Source: Bacillus mycoides
GTDB taxonomy: Bacteria; Bacillota; Bacilli; Bacillales; Bacillaceae_G
Length of the DNA: 64,000 nt
Assembly (NCBI RefSeq): GCF_018742245.1
Contig: NZ_CP036132.1
Span: 4,893,001 to 4,957,000 of the forward strand
Reading direction: 5' to 3'
Made by a program: the position numbers and the translations under genes. Of this stretch, positions 1-11,097 are shown one piece after another; positions within the stretch are counted from its first letter, which is position 1; each line of letters opens with the position of its first letter. The notes under the pieces were generated by a model. That model had not been told where the DNA came from. It ran no database searches and saw nothing but the letters and a program-made list of their open reading frames with translations.

Positions 1-211
1 CGATAAGCATTGCCTGTATAAAGCCCCCAACCAAAACTAACGTCATTGTAATTAATGTACTTGCTCCAACTTCTCTAAAATTATCAGAACGACTATACAG
101 TATCGCAAAGAAAATCGGCATTGCCATCATAATCAAACTCTGTGAATTCGTTTTAAAATCTTGTACCTCTTTCCGAAAAATAGCTGAAAATCTTCTCATT
201 GAAAATGTCAT
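1..211 (-). CDS. ABC transporter permease, N-terminal part (cut by window edge)
   Basis: Reading the minus strand from the ATG at 211-209 gives about 70 residues, beginning MTFSMRRFSAIFRKEVQDFK, open to the window edge. A short basic cytoplasmic start is followed by hydrophobic stretches, the usual N-terminus of ABC-2 type exporter permeases. The start overlaps the stop of the ATP-binding gene by one base (TAATG), so the two are translationally coupled and very likely form one exporter. The substrate cannot be told from the sequence. The C-terminal majority lies outside the window. Confidence 0.75.
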   Translation of the reverse strand, partial: MTFSMRRFSAIFRKEVQDFKTNSQSLIMMAMPIFFAILYSRSDNFREVGASTLITMTLVLVGGFIQAMLI

Positions 212-1053
212 TATAGTCCCCTCCCAGTAACTTCAATAAAGATATCGCCTAGCGTCGGTTCGTGTGAATGAATAGATAGTAATTCGCCTTTTTTCATCCA
301 TTCTGAAATGCGTTTTGCTCCTAATTCATCTTTTTGTACCGTTTCTTTTTGTTTATCTTTTAACACAACTTGTATTTGATCTTTCGCGTATTTTAATCGC
401 AAGTTTTCTGGTGTATCAAGTGCTACAATTTCTCCCCCACACAGAAAGGCAATGCGGTTACAAAGCGTTTCTGCTTCCTCCATGTTGTGCGTTGTTAAGA
501 AAATGGTTGTTCCTTCTTTATTTAAGTCTTTTAAGATTTTATGAATGTTTTGTACGTTTACTGGATCAAGTGCGGATGTTGGTTCATCTAAGAAGAGGAT
601 ATCTGGTTTATGAAGAATTGCCCTTGCCAATGTGACGCGCTGCTTCATTCCTTTTGATAGTTTCTTTACTGGCGTTTTTTTATCATCTAATAAGTTCACT
701 TGTGCTAGTACTTCATCAATTCGCTCTTTCTTGCAATCGTATAAGTCACAAAATAATAGTAAGTTATCATAAATGCTAAGTCTTTCATATAAGCCGCTAT
801 TGTCTGTTAAAATACCGATTCGTTTGTAATCAATACTACTTGGCCCTGTAATGTCTTTACCTAATACTCTTACAGTCCCAACACTATGAAGCAATTGAGA
901 AGTTAATATTTTCACTGTTGTCGTTTTCCCAGATCCACTCGGTCCGAGGAATCCGAAAATTTCTCCTTGCTTCACCTCAATATTTACATTTCGAAGTGCT
1001 GTTTTTCCATCGAAACTTTTCATTACATCTTTCATTTCAATTGCCAATGTCAT
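211..1053 (-). CDS. ABC transporter ATP-binding protein
   Basis: This 280-residue protein is the ATPase subunit of an exporter, supplying power to the permease encoded immediately downstream. Walker A GPSGSGKTT is at residues 37-45, the signature LSKGM at 132-136, Walker B ILFLDEP at 152-158 and the switch histidine at about 189, so all catalytic elements are present. It resembles the ABC-2 drug or antibiotic exporter group, with a C-terminal extension after the nucleotide-binding domain. The upstream gene encodes a LytTR regulator carrying an inactive ABC domain, which suggests a self-regulated exporter locus. The cargo is unknown. Confidence 0.9.
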   Translation of the reverse strand: MTLAIEMKDVMKSFDGKTALRNVNIEVKQGEIFGFLGPSGSGKTTTVKILTSQLLHSVGTVRVLGKDITGPSSIDYKRIGILTDNSGLYERLSIYDNLLLFCDLYDCKKERIDEVLAQVNLLDDKKTPVKKLSKGMKQRVTLARAILHKPDILFLDEPTSALDPVNVQNIHKILKDLNKEGTTIFLTTHNMEEAETLCNRIAFLCGGEIVALDTPENLRLKYAKDQIQVVLKDKQKETVQKDELGAKRISEWMKKGELLSIHSHEPTLGDIFIEVTGRGL

Positions 1054-1173
1054 TTCGTCATCCCCTTTGTTTTTCTTTTTTATAGATGAAAGTCGCTTTA
1101 GCGCTTTTCGTTTGTTTGTTTCGCTTTTCTTGACTCAATCATATGAAAAACAAAGGGTAGGCGCAGTAAAATG

Positions 1174-1198
1174 CCGGTAAAAGGAGTATTTTTACCGG
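1174..1198. promoter_or_regulatory. Inverted repeat between the LytTR gene and the ABC genes
   Basis: A perfect 9-bp inverted repeat (CCGGTAAAA and TTTTACCGG, 7-base loop) lies just after the LytTR-gene stop and about 120 bases before the ABC ATPase start. No long T-run follows on the minus strand, so it is either a weak terminator or attenuator, or an operator for the ABC operon. Its role is inferred from position only. Confidence 0.4.
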
Positions 1199-1233
1199 TG
1201 AATGAATCCTATTTTGAGCTTATTGGAGCACTT

Positions 1234-2241
1234 TTATAGCCCAATTACATCTTTTAATTCATCCATTCGTCCTTTTGAAAGTGGAATTGAACTTTTTCTT
1301 TCGTCATCCAAAATTAAACTAAAACTATTACGTGTCCATGTAATGACTTCTCGCACTCGTTGTAAATTAACGAGGTACGAGCGATGACATCTAAAGAAAC
1401 CAAAACCTGTTAATCTCGTTTCTAGTTCACTTAATGTTAGTGCACATACAAAATCACCTTCACGCACATGAATATGTGTCACTCCGTTTTGCGTTTCAAT
1501 GAAATGAATTTCCATTGGATCAAGTAAAATGATTTTGTCATTCACTTTCGCTGGTATCCTTTCTAATTTCATCTGCGGAATCATTTGAACGACCTTTTCT
1601 TCGTCAACTTCTTTCACTTCTTCTTGCTCAATTTCTACCTTTTTCACACCATTGTTGTTTAATATGTATACATCTTCTGTTAGCGAGAGCGCATCTGATA
1701 AGAAGGAGGACGTAATAAAGATCGCCTTTCCTTGCTCTTTCATTTTCATAATTGCTTTTCGAATAATAATCGTACTTTCTGTATCTACATTTTGCTCCGG
1801 CTCTTCCAAAATAACTAAATCCGGATTATGAATCATAACTCGCCCAATATGAAGGCGACGTTTCTCTGAAAATGACAGTTTTTCTATTTTAACGTTTAAC
1901 TTATCTAGAAGACCGACATATTGTACAACTTCTTCTGTGCTCATATTTGATTCATAAAGCCCTAATAAAAACTTGAAGTACTCTTTCACCTTCAAACGGT
2001 CGTATGCTTCATCTTTCAAAAAACAAAAACCGATGCGTGAATAATTCTTCTTTCCAATCGCTGTGCCTTCAAATAGTACATTGCCAGTTGAAGCTTCTTC
2101 TTCACCGATAATGATGCGGTGCAACACTTTAGCTGTATGGTTATTACACTGCAAAACAACACATTGTCCCTTCTCAACCTCTAGCTCAATTGCCGGTAAC
2201 TGGTTCGTCTTCCCTAACTGTTTCAACTCCAGTAGCGCCAT
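1234..2241 (-). CDS. LytTR DNA-binding regulator with a degenerate ABC-ATPase N-terminal domain
   Basis: This 335-residue fusion has residues 1 to about 215 following the ABC ATPase fold and residues about 235-335 forming a LytTR DNA-binding domain (HFIETQNG, CHRSYLVNL, IPLSKGRM motifs). The ATPase half looks dead: the Walker A site reads QCNNHTAKVL instead of GxxGxGKT, the signature is LSFSE, Walker B is VILEEP, and the switch histidine is replaced in the ITSSF region. A strong guess is that it binds DNA near the adjacent ABC exporter operon and that the ABC-like half is a sensory or dimerisation module, possibly mimicking the transporter subunit. Such fusions occur in Firmicutes next to ABC exporters. 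Confidence 0.85.
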   Translation of the reverse strand: MALLELKQLGKTNQLPAIELEVEKGQCVVLQCNNHTAKVLHRIIIGEEEASTGNVLFEGTAIGKKNYSRIGFCFLKDEAYDRLKVKEYFKFLLGLYESNMSTEEVVQYVGLLDKLNVKIEKLSFSEKRRLHIGRVMIHNPDLVILEEPEQNVDTESTIIIRKAIMKMKEQGKAIFITSSFLSDALSLTEDVYILNNNGVKKVEIEQEEVKEVDEEKVVQMIPQMKLERIPAKVNDKIILLDPMEIHFIETQNGVTHIHVREGDFVCALTLSELETRLTGFGFFRCHRSYLVNLQRVREVITWTRNSFSLILDDERKSSIPLSKGRMDELKDVIGL

Positions 2242-2310
2242 TTCGTCTCCCCCAAATGTTTTTATCCTATTATACCAAACAATTAATGGAAAATTATGAT
2301 ATTTTAAACA

Positions 2311-3408
<1,098 letters not shown>

Positions 3409-3445
3409 CTACGGGATTTTTTAGAACATACTTGGGGGTATCGAT

Positions 3446-3514
3446 ATAAAGTGAAACTTTAATGAGGTGGAGTTTTGAGGTGGGAGTCTTACTGAACGCA
3501 AATAGCCGGATAAA
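3446..3514. repeat. bcr1-like repeat, internally deleted copy
   Basis: The segment begins ATAAAGTGAAACTTTAAT and ends CGCAAATAGCCGGATAAA, matching the two outer ends of the full element at 55249-55407, but only about 70 bases long. ATAAA (TTTAT on the other strand) flanks both ends like a target duplication. The central hairpins are largely missing. Confidence 0.7.
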
Positions 3515-3589
3515 AAGAAAATTTTCTAAATATTTTTACTGAGACGTGCATAAGTATAGAATTTATTGACTATAACAGTAATAACCCAA

Positions 3590-3629
3590 AAAAAATAGCC
3601 TCTACGTCAAAAGACATAGAGACTATTTT
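3590..3629 (-). terminator. Terminator of the first murA
   Basis: Arms at 3592-3608 and 3613-3629 pair over 15 of 17 positions around a 4-base loop; the minus strand continues into T-rich sequence. It starts three bases after the murA stop codon. Confidence 0.85.
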
Positions 3630-3631
3630 AA

Positions 3632-4936
3632 TTAAGCGTGAAGATCAGAAACTTCTTGTTCTTTCACTTCTTCTACTTTTTCGTTTACACGTTCAATAGT
3701 TGCACCTAATGCAGCTAATTTCTTATGGAAATCTACATAACCACGGTCAAGATGTTTTAACTCTGTTACACGAGTATAACCTTCTGATACTAAACCAGCT
3801 AAGATTAATGCTGCTGCAGCACGTAAATCAGTTGCGCCTACTTCAGCACCTTGCAAGCTACTTGGACCGTTCATAATTACAGAACGACCTTCGATTTTAA
3901 TATCAGCATTCATACGACGGAATTCTTCAACGTGCATAAAGCGGTTTTCGAATACCGTTTCTGTAATCATACTTGTTCCATCAGCATGTAGTAATAATGC
4001 CATCATTTGTGATTGCATGTCTGTTGGGAAACCTGGATGAGGCATAGTTTTAATATCAACCGCTTTTAACTTATCTGGGCCGATAACACGTACACCTTCA
4101 TTTTCCTCAATAATTTTAACACCCATTTCTTCCATTTTCGCTGTAATTGAGCGTAAATGTTCAGGCACAGCATTTTCAATTAAGATGTCTCCACCTGTAA
4201 TTGCCGCTGCAACCATGAATGTTCCTGCTTCAATACGGTCAGGAATAATAGGGTGGTTTGCACCATATAATTTCTCAACGCCTTCAATACGAATCGTTCC
4301 AGTTCCAGCACCGCGTACTTTCGCTCCCATTGCATTTAAGAAGTTAGCTAAGTCAACGATTTCTGGCTCTTTCGCTGCGTTTTCAAGGACTGTTGTCCCT
4401 TTTGCTAATGTAGCTGCAGACATAATGTTTTCTGTTGCGCCTACGCTTGGGAAGTCTAAATAAATTTTAGCTCCTTTTAGTTCTCCCTCTACGTGTGCTT
4501 CAACAAATCCGTTACCAACTTTTACTTTCGCTCCCATTGCTTCGAAGCCTTTTAAATGTTGGTCAATTGGACGTGAACCAATTGCACATCCACCAGGAAG
4601 TGCAATACGAGCACGACCGTTACGTGCTAATAATGGTCCCATTACTTGAACAGATGCACGCATCTTACGTACATACTCAAATGGTGCTTCAATGTTTAAT
4701 TCTTTAGAAGAATCGATTGTTACTTGGTTATTTTCAAATACGACTTCAGCATTTAAATGACGTAATACCTCGTTAATTGTGTATACATCAGATAATACTG
4801 GTACTTCAGATAGTACATTCTTTCCGTCACTCGCTAATAGGGCTGCAGCGATTATAGGTAATACAGCATTTTTTGCGCCCTCAACACGCACTGTGCCGCT
4901 TAACCGCTTTCCGCCACGGACGATGATCTTTTCCAA
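3632..4936 (-). CDS. murA: UDP-N-acetylglucosamine 1-carboxyvinyltransferase (MurAA type)
   Basis: MurA transfers enolpyruvate from PEP to UDP-GlcNAc, the first committed step of peptidoglycan synthesis in the cytoplasm. At 434 residues it is full length. Lys22-Asn23 of the substrate-binding loop and the catalytic, fosfomycin-reactive Cys117 in the [11 protein letters not shown] loop are present. The position between ywmB and spoIID matches B. subtilis murAA, the main essential copy. A C-terminal acidic tail (about 15 residues) extends past the fold. A second murA lies at 48906-50195. Confidence 0.95.
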   Translation of the reverse strand: MEKIIVRGGKRLSGTVRVEGAKNAVLPIIAAALLASDGKNVLSEVPVLSDVYTINEVLRHLNAEVVFENNQVTIDSSKELNIEAPFEYVRKMRASVQVMGPLLARNGRARIALPGGCAIGSRPIDQHLKGFEAMGAKVKVGNGFVEAHVEGELKGAKIYLDFPSVGATENIMSAATLAKGTTVLENAAKEPEIVDLANFLNAMGAKVRGAGTGTIRIEGVEKLYGANHPIIPDRIEAGTFMVAAAITGGDILIENAVPEHLRSITAKMEEMGVKIIEENEGVRVIGPDKLKAVDIKTMPHPGFPTDMQSQMMALLLHADGTSMITETVFENRFMHVEEFRRMNADIKIEGRSVIMNGPSSLQGAEVGATDLRAAAALILAGLVSEGYTRVTELKHLDRGYVDFHKKLAALGATIERVNEKVEEVKEQEVSDLHA

Positions 4937-4975
4937 ATTATTCCCCTCCGTGTCCTTTTTTCAGTATCTATTCAC

Positions 4976-5686
4976 TCAATACTCAGAAGTTATGATCGGT
5001 GTGCCAACCACAATTGTATCTTTGTTGTTTGTAGAACGTATTGCTATTTGCACATTTATTTTCTCTCTATTTGTTGAAAGAGCGTCATTCCACTTTTTAT
5101 TATATGCGGAGACTGATACAAATGCTCTTTCTTCTATCTGCTCGATCGCTCTTGCTGAAAGATCTTTCAAAACCTGATTGGTTTTATTTTGCAAAACACC
5201 TTCAATCTTATCATTCAATACACCTTGAACACAAGTGTAAATTATAGGTTTTTCGCTAAAAATTTCATTCATTCTCTGAACATACTTTGGGTCCCATTTC
5301 GCCCCGCTTACTTCAAATATAATGAAAGTGTTTTCTTTAGTATTTTCCTTACTCCAAGTTACTACTATTCGTTCTTCATGTGAAGAAGATTTTTTATAGG
5401 ATGTAGCCTTATATCCATCTGGAGATTGTTCTAATTCCCAACTTTCAATGTTTGCCTCTTCCTTCACATCGTTTAACAGTTTTTGAAACGTATGTATATT
5501 AGAAATTGTTTTCGTTTCTCGCGCTAACCATGACCACCGCTCTACTTTTGCATCATTTTTCTCTAAAGCTGCAATCATGCTCTCCATTTTCTGTTCATCG
5601 CTTATAGGTTTCATCTCTTTATATCCAACCAAAAATAAAACAACACTCACGATAACGATAAGAATGGCTTTAAACTTCAATTTCAT
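4976..5686 (-). CDS. ywmB: YwmB-family protein
   Basis: This 236-residue protein has an N-terminal membrane anchor or signal segment (residues about 6-22) followed by an extracytoplasmic alpha/beta domain typical of the YwmB family (DUF1779, TATA-box-binding-like fold). It sits between ywzB and murA, the same arrangement as in B. subtilis. No catalytic motif is visible. The function is unknown; location next to murA and spoIID suggests an envelope or sporulation role, but this is inference. Confidence 0.85.
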   Translation of the reverse strand: MKLKFKAILIVIVSVVLFLVGYKEMKPISDEQKMESMIAALEKNDAKVERWSWLARETKTISNIHTFQKLLNDVKEEANIESWELEQSPDGYKATSYKKSSSHEERIVVTWSKENTKENTFIIFEVSGAKWDPKYVQRMNEIFSEKPIIYTCVQGVLNDKIEGVLQNKTNQVLKDLSARAIEQIEERAFVSVSAYNKKWNDALSTNREKINVQIAIRSTNNKDTIVVGTPIITSEY

Positions 5687-5731
5687 CCCCTCCTATCCCC
5701 ATTGTTAACGGAGATATGAGGTTCTATACAC

Positions 5732-5968
5732 TTACTTTACTAAATACGTTAAACTCTTTGAATAGCCTAAATAATCAAGGAAAAAGTTACTTACAGATGT
5801 CCCAATTGTAATTGTAATTAGGATGAGTAATACTCTCGTCTGCATCACTTTCCCAGACTTCATTAAGCGCTCAATGTGAATACCTTGTAAGGCCCACCAC
5901 GTAATGGTAATAAATAATAAATGTGAAACAATGGCAATCAGTGCTTGTTGCCCTAAAAGATGTGCCAA
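5732..5968 (-). CDS. ywzB: Small DUF1146 membrane protein YwzB
   Basis: A 78-residue protein with two predicted membrane helices (about 9-28 and 45-65) and a positively charged loop (ERLMKSGKVMQTR) between them. Family DUF1146 members are found in this position between the energy-conservation operon and ywmB/murA in Bacillus. The function is unknown. Confidence 0.85.
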   Translation of the reverse strand: MAHLLGQQALIAIVSHLLFITITWWALQGIHIERLMKSGKVMQTRVLLILITITIGTSVSNFFLDYLGYSKSLTYLVK

Positions 5969-6147
5969 AAAATCGACCCCTTTTTTTTGCTTGGCTACTA
6001 CTTACGCAAAATGTAAAAAACGATACCATAAATAAGTAGAAGCCACACTTTTTCACACGCAAATAAGCATCTTACATTTTACATCGTAATTTTCTGTTAA
6101 AAAACATATACCTACAGGTGTTTTCATTTGCTGTTACTCCACAATAA

Positions 6148-6184
6148 AAAGCGTAGAGTACAGACTCTACACCTTTTATTTTTA
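6148..6184 (-). terminator. Terminator of the nuo operon
   Basis: GTAGAGT (6153-6159) pairs with ACTCTAC (6164-6170) around ACAG, with A-run and T-run on both sides. It starts a few bases after the nuoN stop. Confidence 0.75.
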
Positions 6185-7705
6185 CTATTGTACCACGTTC
6201 CCTAAGAAGAAGAAATCTTTCATTAATGGAAAATATTCATAGAAGAAATTGTAACCAATCATCGGCATAATCCCCAGTATTACAATTGAAATTGCGCAAA
6301 GACTCATGACAATCTTTATATTTAACGGTAACTGAATTCTCTCGTCTGTCTCTCCATTACGGAAAAACATTTGCTGTAATATCCGGAAGTAATATACAAA
6401 TGAAATAACTGTTGTCCCCATCATAATAGAAGCTAATACGTAATGAGCAGGCTCAACATGAAGTGCCCCTAAAAAGATGTTAATTTTCCCGATGAACCCT
6501 GCCGTCCCCGGTATTCCAGCTAATGATAAAATAAAGACCGTCATCACTATAGCTGTAAATGGGGATCGCTTGTATAACCCTGTAAAAATCGTCATATTTT
6601 CCTTATCATTTTGTAAGATTAATCCGTGAATGATTGCAAATGCGCCTATATTCATAAGCATATATGCAAGCATATAAAACCACATACTATCCATCGTAAA
6701 CTGTGATAGCGCTACAAGAGGCACAAGCAAATACCCAGCATGCGCGATACCTGAATAGGCAAATAGACGTTTTACGTTGTATTGCTTTAATGCTACTACA
6801 TTCCCAATAATCATCGTAATACTAGCTAGTACAGCAATGTATATACTCATACGCCCGTACAAAGATTGTGCGTCTCCTTGGATTGCCACGCCTGCAAACA
6901 CCATAAGAAACAAACGCGTAATGAGTAGAAATCCAGCAATTTTAGAAATCGTTCCGAGGAAAGCAGTGACAGGTGTAGCCGCTCCCTCATACACATCTGG
7001 TGCCCACATATGAAATGGCACTGTTGCAATTTTGAATGAGAGTCCAACGAGCAAAAGTAGAAATGCGAGAGCTAACAATAATTGAATGCCCCCGGCCAAT
7101 CCTTGCGTAAATACCTTTTGCATCTCCACTATGTTGGTCGACCCTGTAATACCGTATAAATAACTCATTCCAAAGAGTGTAATTGCTGTTCCAATTCCTC
7201 CGTTAATGACATATTTCATTGCAGCCTCATTCGATGCGCGGTTTCTTTTTCGGATTCCTACTAAAATATAGGAAGAAAGCGAAAGCAACTCTAAACCTAC
7301 AAATAGTGTAATGAAATCAACACTAGAAGCCATGAACATCGCTCCAAGAAGCGCCATTAAGATTAAATAATAATATTCTCCCTTATCCCCGATAGGCTCC
7401 TTCTTGTCATCGCTCATTGCCATACATAAGATGAGAGCTACTCCGATTAATAACAACGTTTTAAATCCTTTTGAAAATCCATCTAACACAAACGATCCAT
7501 TTAAAATATCTCCTGCCGGTTCGCTGTATAGCGAAATTAATGACACTATCGCTAACAGGGCAGCGGCAATTGCACTAATCGCTACGTACCTATGGTTCAG
7601 CTTAAAAAACAAATCACATATGGAAAGAAGGATGGCAGCTCCGAGAATAATAAATTCTGGTACCATGAGATGCCATGATAAGCTAAGTAATGTGTTCATA
7701 TCCAT
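6185..7705 (-). CDS. nuoN: NADH-quinone oxidoreductase-like subunit N
   Basis: NuoN (506 residues) is one of three antiporter-like proton-pumping membrane subunits of complex I. About 14 hydrophobic helices are visible, with the conserved lysine-bearing core segments (for example GLSFKIATVPFHMWAPDVYEG and the FAYSGIAHAGYLL helix) of the proton channel. It is the last gene of the operon, one base after nuoM, and followed by an intrinsic terminator. The start ATG is within a MDMNTLL context; a start two codons later is equally possible. Confidence 0.95.
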   Translation of the reverse strand: MDMNTLLSLSWHLMVPEFIILGAAILLSICDLFFKLNHRYVAISAIAAALLAIVSLISLYSEPAGDILNGSFVLDGFSKGFKTLLLIGVALILCMAMSDDKKEPIGDKGEYYYLILMALLGAMFMASSVDFITLFVGLELLSLSSYILVGIRKRNRASNEAAMKYVINGGIGTAITLFGMSYLYGITGSTNIVEMQKVFTQGLAGGIQLLLALAFLLLLVGLSFKIATVPFHMWAPDVYEGAATPVTAFLGTISKIAGFLLITRLFLMVFAGVAIQGDAQSLYGRMSIYIAVLASITMIIGNVVALKQYNVKRLFAYSGIAHAGYLLVPLVALSQFTMDSMWFYMLAYMLMNIGAFAIIHGLILQNDKENMTIFTGLYKRSPFTAIVMTVFILSLAGIPGTAGFIGKINIFLGALHVEPAHYVLASIMMGTTVISFVYYFRILQQMFFRNGETDERIQLPLNIKIVMSLCAISIVILGIMPMIGYNFFYEYFPLMKDFFFLGNVVQ

Positions 7706-7706
7706 C

Positions 7707-9209
7707 CTACTTCACCCCCAATGTTTTCAATGTAGTTTGAAGTGGATCCCCTAGTAGTTCTGGCATTACCCCTATTGCAATAATACAAACGATAAGCACT
7801 ATAACAGGAACGTACTCCCATCCGTGTATATCAGATTTCACTTCCCATTCTTTCTTACCAAATGTCACTTGAAGTGTCGCTCTTAATACGTATACAGCGG
7901 TCAAAATAATTCCAAGTACACCTGCGGCAGCGATAACCGGTTTTCCTTGGAATAAACCGAGAAAGGCAAGGAATTCGCTAATAAATCCAGACATCCCTGG
8001 CATTCCAAGCGATGCCATACCGCCCGCTAGGAAGAAACCGCTAAGTACTGGAACACTTTTTGCAAGTCCACCAAGTGCTGTAATATCCGAAGTCCCGAAA
8101 CGCTCTTCAATAATGCCAAGCAAGAAGAAGAGCAAGGCCGCAATTAAACCGTGAGACACAACTTGGAACAGCGCCCCTTGTGTACCTGGTGCATTTAACG
8201 CCGCAAGACCCATTAATACAATGCCCATATGCGAAATACTAGAGTAAGCAAGCACCTTTCTAAAGTCCGTTTGGATGAGTGCTAGAAAGGCCCCGTACAA
8301 TAAATTAATGACTCCTAAAATCGCAATTAGCGTTGCAAACTCACGAAAATATTCTGGGAATAGTCCTTTCCCGAAACGAACAATACCGTACGCACCAATC
8401 TTCAGCAAAACCCCCGCATGAAGCATAACTACAGCCGGATGTGCTTCTATGTGTACATTGACCATCCAGCGATGCAAAGGGAAAACAGGGAGTTTAATCG
8501 CAAAGGCAATCATTATGGCAAGAAACAAGCCGAACTGTAAGCTACTTGAGACAGCCATTCCTCCCCCAGCACCTACACTCGTTAATATTTCTTTAAGCTC
8601 CGCAATATTTGTCGTACCTGTTTTCGCAAATAAAACCGAGAAAACGATAAGTAAAATAGCTGATCCAATACCGTTATATATTAAATAACTATATGCAGCC
8701 TTTTCACTCGACAATTTCCCCCACTTGCCAATTAATAAAAACATTGGCGGCAACGTAATTTCAAAGAAGATGAAGAACAGCATTAAATTTTTAGCAGCGA
8801 AGACACCGAGCATCCCTATTTCTAACATGAGTAATAGCATGTAGAATGCTTTCAAATTTCTTTTAATAGAAAATGCCGCAATAGCTGCAAGCATCGCTAG
8901 AAGGGCTGTGAGCACCATCATTACAAGCGATAAACCATCAATACCAAGCTCGTAATAAATTGAAAACCACCTTTTGTCCACTGCTGTGAAATCCCCAAAT
9001 TTAATCCATTTCACTTTTTCATCAAATATCGATAAACTCTTTCCTGAAGCGTATGTACAAGCAAGGACGATAGCAATTCCAAATGGAAGCGCCGTTCCGA
9101 ATAAACCAAGCGCCTGTACTGTACGCGATTCTCGTTTCGGCGTTAATAAAAGCAAGAGAATTCCTAAAAGTGGGGAAAAAATGAAGAACGTTAATAGCAA
9201 TCCATTCAT
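7707..9209 (-). CDS. nuoM: NADH-quinone oxidoreductase-like subunit M
   Basis: NuoM (500 residues) is an antiporter-like proton-pumping subunit with about 14 membrane helices. Conserved features include the FFEITLPPMFLLIG segment with its helix-5 glutamate, the AIKLPVFPLHRWM lysine-containing helix and the LAYSSISHMG segment. It overlaps nuoL by four bases (ATGA), so translation of the two is coupled. It forms part of the distal membrane arm with NuoL and NuoN. Confidence 0.95.
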   Translation of the reverse strand: MNGLLLTFFIFSPLLGILLLLLTPKRESRTVQALGLFGTALPFGIAIVLACTYASGKSLSIFDEKVKWIKFGDFTAVDKRWFSIYYELGIDGLSLVMMVLTALLAMLAAIAAFSIKRNLKAFYMLLLMLEIGMLGVFAAKNLMLFFIFFEITLPPMFLLIGKWGKLSSEKAAYSYLIYNGIGSAILLIVFSVLFAKTGTTNIAELKEILTSVGAGGGMAVSSSLQFGLFLAIMIAFAIKLPVFPLHRWMVNVHIEAHPAVVMLHAGVLLKIGAYGIVRFGKGLFPEYFREFATLIAILGVINLLYGAFLALIQTDFRKVLAYSSISHMGIVLMGLAALNAPGTQGALFQVVSHGLIAALLFFLLGIIEERFGTSDITALGGLAKSVPVLSGFFLAGGMASLGMPGMSGFISEFLAFLGLFQGKPVIAAAGVLGIILTAVYVLRATLQVTFGKKEWEVKSDIHGWEYVPVIVLIVCIIAIGVMPELLGDPLQTTLKTLGVK

Positions 9210-11068
9210 CGTAAATCCCCTCCCGTATATAACAAAATAATTAGGAGCACTGCGAGCGAAACTGCTGTTACAGTTCCATACACTTGTACATTCCCGTTTT
9301 GAAGCCGTGATCCTAGGCCACTCATACCTTTAACGAATCCAGCAATTAAAACTGAGATTCCTTCTACAACGTATACTTCAAATAAGCGAAGCACATGAGC
9401 GATTCCTTTCGTAATAGGAAGCACCGTCACATTGTATAGTTCATCCACATAATATTTTTCTTTCAAAAGGTTATAAAGAGGCGTCCCTTCTCCGCCAGCC
9501 CAATCTCTAGAGATAGATTTCTTACCATATATGAAATATGCGAGGGCAATTCCAGCGAATGAAACGAGCGTCGCAACAACCATAATCCAAACAGGTCCAT
9601 GCACTTCCTTCACCTTGAATCCTATATCCTTCGTCAGCCAATCCCCAAGAAACGTCCCAAACCACGGTGTATTTATATAGCCTGCCACTACCGCAAGAAC
9701 ACCCAGGACAATCATCGGATACGTCATGGTGCGAGGCGATTCATGCACCTCTTCCTTCGTCTTCGTTTCCCCTGTAAAGACAAGAAAGTATAGACGGAAC
9801 ATATAAAATGCTGTTAGAAATGCCGCAATTACTGCTAAAACGAATAGAAAGTAATTGCCATTCATCCAAGCCGCCGCTAAAATTTCATCTTTACTAAAAA
9901 ATCCGGAAAGAAGAGGAACACCACTAATTGCAAGTGTGCCTATTAAAAATAGTGCACCGGTTACTTTCATCTTTTTCTGTAAACCGCCCATTTTATTAAT
10001 GTTTTGCGTATGGACTGCATGAATTACACTTCCTGCTGCCAGAAACAGTAATGCTTTAAAAAAGGCGTGTGTCGTTAAGTGAAAGATACCAGCTACATAA
10101 CCAGCAGAGCCTAGCGCAAGCATCATATACCCGAGCTGACTAACTGTAGAATAAGCAAGAACCCTCTTAATATCTGTTTGCACTAGACCAATAGAGGCCG
10201 CAAAGATTGCGGTGAAAGCCCCAACGATTGCCACAGTTTGCATCGCTACCGCACTTGCTGAAAATAGCGGAAACATCGTCGCTACTAAATATACGCCGGC
10301 CGCAACCATCGTTGCCGCGTGAATAAGCGCCGAAACAGGCGTCGGTCCTTCCATTGCATCTGGCAACCATGTATGAAGCGGGAACTGACCCGATTTCCCC
10401 ATCGCACCGATAAAAATTAATATCGCCGTTATTGTAATCATAGAAGGAGAGAGATCGCCCGTATGAATCGCTTTAAAAATCGCGTCATATTCAAAACTAC
10501 CTGCGTGCCAAAAAATTAAAATCATCCCAACAAATAGCCCAACATCCCCAATACGTGTCATAATAAAAGCCTTTTTCGCAGCAGCCTTCGCTTCTTCTTT
10601 AAAGAAATAAAAACCGATAAGTAAAAACGAACCAAGACCAACTAACTCCCAAAATATATAAAGCTGTAATAAATTCGTCGATATAACTAGCCCAAGCATC
10701 GCAAATGTAAAGAGCCCTAAATATGCATAAAAGGTTGATAATCTGGCGTCACCTTTCATATAACCTTTTGAGTACACATGTACAAGAAAACTCACAAGCG
10801 TAACGATAAACAACATTAAAGCTCCTAATGCGGTAACTTCAAAACCAAATGATATATCTATATCTCCTACCCTAAGCCATACCCACTTATGCTTCACTGC
10901 CTCGGATGAAAACCGTTCTATTAGTACCACTACCGCGGATATAAAGGAAAGAAAGGTAAAGAAAATACCTAGTACACTACTTCCCTCTCTAATTTTCTTC
11001 CCGAACACAATAAGTAACAAAAACGAAACAAGCGGGAAAAGCGGTATGAGCCATGCATAATCGATCAT
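9206..11068 (-). CDS. nuoL: NADH-quinone oxidoreductase-like subunit L
   Basis: NuoL (620 residues) is the distal antiporter-like subunit carrying the long lateral helix. The FWELVGLGSFLLIG glutamate helix, MGKSGQFPLHTWLPDAMEG lysine segment and LAYSTVSQLGYM helix are all present, and a hydrophobic tail with a horizontal helix follows. The length is typical. It is separated from nuoK by a short gap and overlaps nuoM by four bases. Confidence 0.95.
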   Translation of the reverse strand: MIDYAWLIPLFPLVSFLLLIVFGKKIREGSSVLGIFFTFLSFISAVVVLIERFSSEAVKHKWVWLRVGDIDISFGFEVTALGALMLFIVTLVSFLVHVYSKGYMKGDARLSTFYAYLGLFTFAMLGLVISTNLLQLYIFWELVGLGSFLLIGFYFFKEEAKAAAKKAFIMTRIGDVGLFVGMILIFWHAGSFEYDAIFKAIHTGDLSPSMITITAILIFIGAMGKSGQFPLHTWLPDAMEGPTPVSALIHAATMVAAGVYLVATMFPLFSASAVAMQTVAIVGAFTAIFAASIGLVQTDIKRVLAYSTVSQLGYMMLALGSAGYVAGIFHLTTHAFFKALLFLAAGSVIHAVHTQNINKMGGLQKKMKVTGALFLIGTLAISGVPLLSGFFSKDEILAAAWMNGNYFLFVLAVIAAFLTAFYMFRLYFLVFTGETKTKEEVHESPRTMTYPMIVLGVLAVVAGYINTPWFGTFLGDWLTKDIGFKVKEVHGPVWIMVVATLVSFAGIALAYFIYGKKSISRDWAGGEGTPLYNLLKEKYYVDELYNVTVLPITKGIAHVLRLFEVYVVEGISVLIAGFVKGMSGLGSRLQNGNVQVYGTVTAVSLAVLLIILLYTGGDLR

Positions 11069-11097
11069 TGTTTCCTTCCCCCTTTTCGGTCACAATG

